Below are positions 60,069 through 64,000 of a stretch of 64,000 bases of DNA, piece by piece (the stretch's first letter is position 1; each line of letters starts with the position of its first letter). The DNA comes from Candidatus Microbacterium colombiense (GTDB taxonomy: Bacteria; Actinomycetota; Actinomycetes; Actinomycetales; Microbacteriaceae). The notes under the pieces are model-generated. The model saw only the letters and a program-made list of their open reading frames with translations. It did no database searches and was not told the origin of the DNA. A program made the translations under genes and the position numbers. The stretch covers positions 2,914,001 to 2,978,000 of the forward strand of contig CP119308.1 in the NCBI GenBank assembly GCA_029203165.1. The letters are read 5' to 3'.

Positions 60069-60346
60069 CTTCCTCCTCTTGCTTCGACCGCTTGCTGGTG
60101 TTCTTCAATCCGCGCAAGGATAACCTCGCGACGGGGCTCATTGATGGGGTGACGGAGATCGATGGTCACCTGATAACGCCGACCGTCGTCGGGCCAAATG
60201 CGCACCGATGCGTCTCCCCAACGGGAGCGGACATACCAACCCGAACTGTGAAGCTCGTCGAAGAATTCCGCCATGCCGTCGGGGAGCGTGTCTTCGTCAA
60301 CGTACTGACGCCAGTCGGTAGCCCCCACCCGTGCAGTATTGCACAC
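60065..60346 (-). CDS. Phage hypothetical protein
   Basis: 93 residues starting with GTG. Contains DWRQYVDEDTLPDGMAEFFDE, RIWPDDGRRYQVTIDLRHP and a basic C-terminal helix. No known domain and no obvious ribosome site; the start could be the GTG six codons later. Overlaps the following gene. Confidence 0.6.
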   Translation of the reverse strand: MCNTARVGATDWRQYVDEDTLPDGMAEFFDELHSSGWYVRSRWGDASVRIWPDDGRRYQVTIDLRHPINEPRREVILARIEEHQQAVEARGGR

Positions 60347-60435
60347 TTACCAGGGCGGCTCCGTCGGTAGGCCGTGCGCGAAGGTACTAGCGCCCCCGTG
60401 CAGCGTGGGATCTTCATCGTTGGCGGGAAACGCGA

Positions 60436-60468
60436 AATGCCCCCTCATCCTGAGGGATGAGGGGGCAT
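60436..60468. terminator. Terminator at the end of the phage tail operon
   Basis: AATGCCCCCTCATCC (60436-60450) pairs with GGATGAGGGGGCATT (60454-60468), a 15-bp stem with a three-base loop, nine bases after the stop of the minus-strand gene ending at 60478. Confidence 0.88.
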
Positions 60469-60477
60469 TCACGCGAG

Positions 60478-60714
60478 TCAGCGGATGCGAATGTCGTTCT
60501 TGTCAATCTCCGAGTCGTAGCGCGGCGGCTCGCCCGTCTCAAGCTGATGCACCGCCACGATGACTTCTTGGAAGAAGCTCCAGATAACTCGGTCCTTCAC
60601 GTCTTGCCATTGCTCGATAGGAGCCTCCGCCATCTCGGCGTACAGCTGCTGGAGCTTCATGGTGAGTGCGGCACTGATCGGCGCATCCTCTGAAATATAT
60701 CGTTCCTCTGGCAT
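60478..60714 (-). CDS. Small phage protein downstream of the tail gene
   Basis: 78 residues, mostly helical (AALTMKLQQLYAEMAEAPIE, WSFFQEVIVAVHQLE), acidic. GGAGAG lies five bases before the ATG. It starts 16 bases after the tail gene and is followed at once by a terminator, so it is the last gene of that operon. Could be a tail chaperone or assembly factor, but there is no direct evidence. Confidence 0.7.
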   Translation of the reverse strand: MPEERYISEDAPISAALTMKLQQLYAEMAEAPIEQWQDVKDRVIWSFFQEVIVAVHQLETGEPPRYDSEIDKNDIRIR

Positions 60715-60730
60715 ACTCTCTCCTCTGCCG

Positions 60731-62791
60731 TCAGGCGTAATAAGCGGGGTTCCGGTAGGGGTCCGCCACGGTGGGTACGCCGGTCGCGCCGATGACCGCC
60801 CTGTTGGTGATGTAGGACTTGCATCGGCTGTTGACCGGCGCCTGCGTGTTTGTCACGGCCCCACTCCATCGGCATCGGAGGAAATCCGCAAGCCAGTATC
60901 CGCTGAGTGCCGGGGCGGCGAGGTCGCAGTCCTCGATCGACCAGTCACCGACAAAGGTCTGGGCGGAGGCCGCGACACGCATCAACTGGATCACACGCGA
61001 GCGACGGATCACCAGGTTCGATGTCGATGGCTCGGGAACCTTGATGGCAACGTTCATGGAGTCTTCGACCAACACCTTGAACATCGCTCCACCCGGGGTG
61101 TCACCCTCGTTGGTTATGGAGATCCCGGCGTCGTTCGCGGCCGGGAACGTCATCCGTCGCACGGTGACTGCGGTCGCACTTCCCGTGTCGGGCAGAGTCG
61201 TCGCGGACTTGACGAGTGCCGCAGCGACCACCCGTGCTCCCGGGTTCACAACCTGGAAGTTGTCAATCTCCACCGCGGGAAGATGGTTCCGCTGGAACGA
61301 CTGCGCACCAATGGTGACGGCCGACGCAACCCGTGGTGTGGGGAGCGTGAGCACGACGTCGTGGATGAGCACGGACGGGGCTGCGAGGATATGACCGAAG
61401 TCGTACCCGTGCCCACCGTCGTTGATGGTTGAGTACCCCACAACCCATGGCGTCGGCGCGGTTCCGGTCGACGCATCGCACGTCCACTTCGCGCCTCGGA
61501 CTTCGATGATGCCGGCGAGCTCAGGAGTGTCCGCACGGATGCCGACGAGGTTGCGTCCTCCGAAGAAGTCGCCACCGATCACAGCGACGGAACCGCCAGC
61601 GACAGCGAAATGTGTGCCGCTGCCGGGAACGATCGACGTGATCGCTTCGGCGACCAGCCCCGTGCCCCAGTGCGTGTCCACGCCGCCGCCATAGAAGCCG
61701 CGGACAAGGCGAACCCTGTTCTCGTATCGTCCTGTCACCGCATGGCGGCACTGAGTGATTTCTGCATCCTCGATGCGGATATCAGACGACCGGTACTTGG
61801 CGATGCCGTATCCGGCCCCGTTCAGGTCGAAGCCGTGAATTTTCGGCGCGATGAGCGCGACGCTCACGGCATCCTGGATACGCACCGCACTGGTCAGCGC
61901 TTGCCCGGTCGTATTGATGACTCGGAGCCCTCGCACCTCGACGTTCGAGCGGGCGATCGTGACGAAGTTGTCGTTCGCGCCGGCGGCGGCTCCGTCTACG
62001 ATGACTTCGATACCGGTCACCTGTGTCGGTGTTTCGGGGGCGTGGAGGTCGAGGGTCGTGACCTTCGTGAGGTCGTAGGTGTTGTCGATCGGCGGGAATG
62101 CGCTACCGTCGACGCCCACGCGCACCGCCTCTTGCTTCGTGTACGCGGCAGCGGGTCCGGACATGTAGCGGCCGATCAGTTCCTCGGAGGAAACGATGAT
62201 GAGCGTCCCAGATCCGCCGATACCGGTCGTCTGCGTCGACCCCTTCGTCAGCCCGGTGACTGCGGACGGGGTGATCGCGGTCGGGCTCCCGTCGCGCCCG
62301 AGCACGATGCGAGCGTTCGAGGTTCCGGCAGCGAGGAAACGCGCCTCGGAGCGCACGGAGCCGTAGAGCGTGACTGTCTTCGTGATTCGCACGTCGACCG
62401 GCGGGATGTAGAGAGGGAGGCCCGCTGCGTTCGCCGCGCTAGCGGCAGCGATCAGCCCATCGGAGTCGTCTGCGATGCCGTCGCCGACGATGTATGGTGC
62501 GGCCGACAGCACACCGGTCGCGTCGCGCACAGCACGGCCCGTAGCGGTGTCGCTCGCCGGGATGTAGGTGGCGATCGCGTCGTCTGTCGGCACGGCATTC
62601 AGACCAGGGAGCCCCCGGGACACCTTCAGGTGTACACCGCGGTTCGATTCCGTTCCGATCATCTGTGCTTCTGCTGGCTGATCGGCGGGGATGGTCTCAG
62701 CGGTGACGAACGCCAACGTCCCGGTGAGACCCTTGTCACCCTTCGCACCCTTGAATGAACCGAGCTGCGGTACTCCCGATGGAAGCGCCAT
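60731..62791 (-). CDS. Phage tail fibre/tailspike-like protein with beta-helix
   Basis: 686 residues. A short collagen-like stretch (GAKGDKGLTGT) near the N-terminus is followed by a linker and, from about residue 103, GDGIADDSDGLIAAASAANA then LPLYIPPVDVRITKTV, the entry of a pectate-lyase-like right-handed beta-helix. The rest shows regular beta-rich repeats (VRGLRVINTTGQAL, VLVEDSMNVAIKV) to a C-terminal cap. It is probably the receptor-binding or glycan-degrading tip of the virion tail. Catalytic residues cannot be named. Confidence 0.75.
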   Translation of the reverse strand: MALPSGVPQLGSFKGAKGDKGLTGTLAFVTAETIPADQPAEAQMIGTESNRGVHLKVSRGLPGLNAVPTDDAIATYIPASDTATGRAVRDATGVLSAAPYIVGDGIADDSDGLIAAASAANAAGLPLYIPPVDVRITKTVTLYGSVRSEARFLAAGTSNARIVLGRDGSPTAITPSAVTGLTKGSTQTTGIGGSGTLIIVSSEELIGRYMSGPAAAYTKQEAVRVGVDGSAFPPIDNTYDLTKVTTLDLHAPETPTQVTGIEVIVDGAAAGANDNFVTIARSNVEVRGLRVINTTGQALTSAVRIQDAVSVALIAPKIHGFDLNGAGYGIAKYRSSDIRIEDAEITQCRHAVTGRYENRVRLVRGFYGGGVDTHWGTGLVAEAITSIVPGSGTHFAVAGGSVAVIGGDFFGGRNLVGIRADTPELAGIIEVRGAKWTCDASTGTAPTPWVVGYSTINDGGHGYDFGHILAAPSVLIHDVVLTLPTPRVASAVTIGAQSFQRNHLPAVEIDNFQVVNPGARVVAAALVKSATTLPDTGSATAVTVRRMTFPAANDAGISITNEGDTPGGAMFKVLVEDSMNVAIKVPEPSTSNLVIRRSRVIQLMRVAASAQTFVGDWSIEDCDLAAPALSGYWLADFLRCRWSGAVTNTQAPVNSRCKSYITNRAVIGATGVPTVADPYRNPAYYA

Positions 62792-62794
62792 GGT

Positions 62795-63244
62795 CTAGCT
62801 CCTCACTCCCCACGCGTTCGGGGGCGTCATGTCGATATAGAGACCTGCGGGTGTGTCCGCAGGCCACGGCGGGCCGATCCAGACGGCGAGCAGGGATCCA
62901 CCATTCATCTCGCCGATGTTGCCGCCGCCGACGACGGCCGTGAACTCCCATGCTTCGGTGCCGTGCCAGATCTTCGTGAGATCGTCGGCCAACTCGAAGC
63001 GCCCGACCTCGATCACGTAGTCGATGCCAGGCGATCCGCCCGTGGCCGGGGTGAGCTCGCCGGAGGGGACGAGGTTCATTGAGAAGGCGCCTGCCGTCAG
63101 CGTCACCGGCACGCGCACATCGGAGATCAAACCGTCCGGTCCGAATGCTGAGACCTTCGGTCGGACAGTCATCTCGGGCAGCCAGCCGCCGAGGTTCCCG
63201 AGCCCGATGTCGGAGAGCTTGCCGGTGTACGCGTACGTGACCAT
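62795..63244 (-). CDS. Phage virion-associated protein of unknown function
   Basis: 149 residues, beta-rich (MVTYAYTGKLSDIGLG, VTLTAGAFSMNLVPSGEL), ending PPNAWGVRS. It overlaps the holin-like gene by one base and lies three bases before the tail-fibre gene. Similar short beta proteins next to tail fibres are often baseplate or upper-fibre connectors; this is only a suggestion. Confidence 0.6.
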   Translation of the reverse strand: MVTYAYTGKLSDIGLGNLGGWLPEMTVRPKVSAFGPDGLISDVRVPVTLTAGAFSMNLVPSGELTPATGGSPGIDYVIEVGRFELADDLTKIWHGTEAWEFTAVVGGGNIGEMNGGSLLAVWIGPPWPADTPAGLYIDMTPPNAWGVRS

Positions 63245-63585
63245 CAGTCGCCCTTGAGGTCGCGACGCAGCGTGACGCCCGCCTCAATGTTGCGTTCGAC
63301 CGCCGCTGCCGTCTGCTTGGTCACGAGCGCGTAGGAGAGGCTCACGATGCCGAGAGAGAGCAACGCGAACACCCACAGGTTGCCGACAGGTTCGCCGGTG
63401 ATGTTCTGGTAGAACACGATCACGATCACGGCGAGCAGCACGGCGACGATCACGGTCACCGCCTTCTTCTGCCACGTCTTCTTCACGAATGCCAGCGCCC
63501 CGTTTAGTGCAGCGATCGCGTACGGGGCGAAGAATCCGAGCAGGACGACGATGCCTGCGGGGACTGCTGGGAGTTCGATGTTCAT
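63244..63585 (-). CDS. Holin-like membrane protein
   Basis: 113 residues with three membrane helices: about 9-31 (AGIVVLLGFFAPYAIAALNG), 42-60 (AVTVIVAVLLAVIVIVF) and 70-88 (LWVFALLSLGIVSLSYAL), then a charged cytoplasmic tail. Size and layout fit phage holins, and it is among tail genes as in many actinophages. No endolysin lies in the visible part. Confidence 0.6.
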   Translation of the reverse strand: MNIELPAVPAGIVVLLGFFAPYAIAALNGALAFVKKTWQKKAVTVIVAVLLAVIVIVFYQNITGEPVGNLWVFALLSLGIVSLSYALVTKQTAAAVERNIEAGVTLRRDLKGD

Positions 63586-63595
63586 GTGCGGTGTC

Positions 63596-63889
63596 CTAAC
63601 GGTGGGGCCGGGCGGGGCGCCCGGGAACTTCGGGAAGGTCTTCGACGCGGACGCCGTGGTTGAGTGCGACGATGCGGGTCGCGGAGAGCGCCTCCTGGAG
63701 CAGGCGGCGATGCGTGGACTCGATGTCGTTCTCCACGCGGAGGCGGTCGTTCTCGTCTCGGGCGCGCTTCGCGCCTCCGGTGATGCCGCGCCAGATGAGT
63801 CCGGCTGCTTTCGGGGCGAGGTTTCCGAGGCCGAGGAGAGTGAGGACAGCGATGACAGTTGCGGGGGTTCCCCACTCGGCGGGGTTCAT
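63596..63889 (-). CDS. Phage membrane protein with coiled coil
   Basis: 97 residues. One membrane helix (about 9-30, VIAVLTLLGLGNLAPKAAGL) is followed by a coiled coil (KRARDENDRLRVENDIESTH) and a Pro/Arg tail. The topology resembles DUF2746-type actinophage membrane proteins near lysis genes. Its start overlaps the stop of the truncated gene upstream (ATGA). Confidence 0.6.
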   Translation of the reverse strand: MNPAEWGTPATVIAVLTLLGLGNLAPKAAGLIWRGITGGAKRARDENDRLRVENDIESTHRRLLQEALSATRIVALNHGVRVEDLPEVPGRPARPHR

Positions 63890-64000
63890 GTGATGCGTGC
63901 CTTACTCGGTGCCCAGTCCTTGCTCCAGATGCGTGCGAGTTGCGCGGCGAGCAGACCGATACCGACGAACAGGCCGGTGAGCTGCTGCGCGCGCGAGCCC
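63886..64000 (-). CDS. C-terminal end of a phage gene, cut by the window
   Basis: Only the last 37 codons are present (frame from base 63999 down). They encode a possible membrane helix, TGLFVGIGLLAAQLARIW, then SKDWAPSKARIT and a stop that overlaps the ATG of the next gene. Too short to identify; perhaps another small membrane protein of the lysis region. Confidence 0.55.
   Translation of the reverse strand, partial: GSRAQQLTGLFVGIGLLAAQLARIWSKDWAPSKARIT

Overview
This is a 64 kb piece of a high-GC actinobacterial chromosome whose right end runs into a prophage. Lsr2, a WXG100 protein, actinobacterial small families (DUF3263, DUF3027), GTG-rich starts, tRNA genes without an encoded CCA, and an idi-crt operon for C50 carotenoids together suggest the family Microbacteriaceae, most likely Microbacterium. 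The genus is inferred from family content, not from a database match.

Layout. 1-14040: an amine/amino-acid utilisation locus. It holds an alpha/beta hydrolase, an acyl-CoA dehydrogenase, an Lrp regulator with a class III aminotransferase, a PucR regulator divergent from a CoA-acylating semialdehyde dehydrogenase plus a second aminotransferase, and on the opposite strand a complete polyamine-type ABC importer (ATPase, lipoprotein, two permeases) with a YtcJ-like amidohydrolase. 14177-18510: a CsoR/RcnR-family repressor, tRNA-Ala(CGC), a membrane protein, an acetyltransferase, galU, 5-formyl-THF cyclo-ligase, an FmdB-type zinc ribbon and mscL. 18598-25080: a large helicase-nuclease with degenerate ATPase motifs, an alkyltransferase-like protein lacking the active-site cysteine, a GAF-LuxR regulator, a guanidine-III riboswitch with its SMR exporter, and lsr2. 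25127-33755: a MarR repressor divergent from a tightly overlapping idi-crtE-crtB-crtI-crtYe-crtYf-crtEb operon for a decaprenoxanthin/sarcinaxanthin-type C50 carotenoid, followed by a frameshifted MMPL exporter.

33838-43574: tRNA-Arg(CCT), an HNH nuclease, an M23 peptidase, a DtxR/IdeR repressor and a serC gene. The last two carry a dense run of single-base indels (36.36-37.64 kb) that looks like local assembly error or recent decay. Then come a DUF3027 protein, a cold-shock protein, an XPB-type helicase with its companion, and a CPBP protease. 43701-58710: a two-component system, a WXG100 protein, groEL with a perfect CIRCE operator, LytR_C and DUF3263 proteins, a DUF2332 protein, msrB, a nitroreductase, a DMT transporter, SRAP and YjbR proteins, an ABC-2 exporter with its own two-component system, and an aldo/keto reductase.

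58745-64000: a tRNA 3' fragment (an att site) marks the junction with a prophage. Beyond it lie a protein with two excisionase-like motifs, small unknown genes, terminators, a beta-helix tail protein with a collagen-like start, and holin-like membrane proteins. No integrase is visible in this window.
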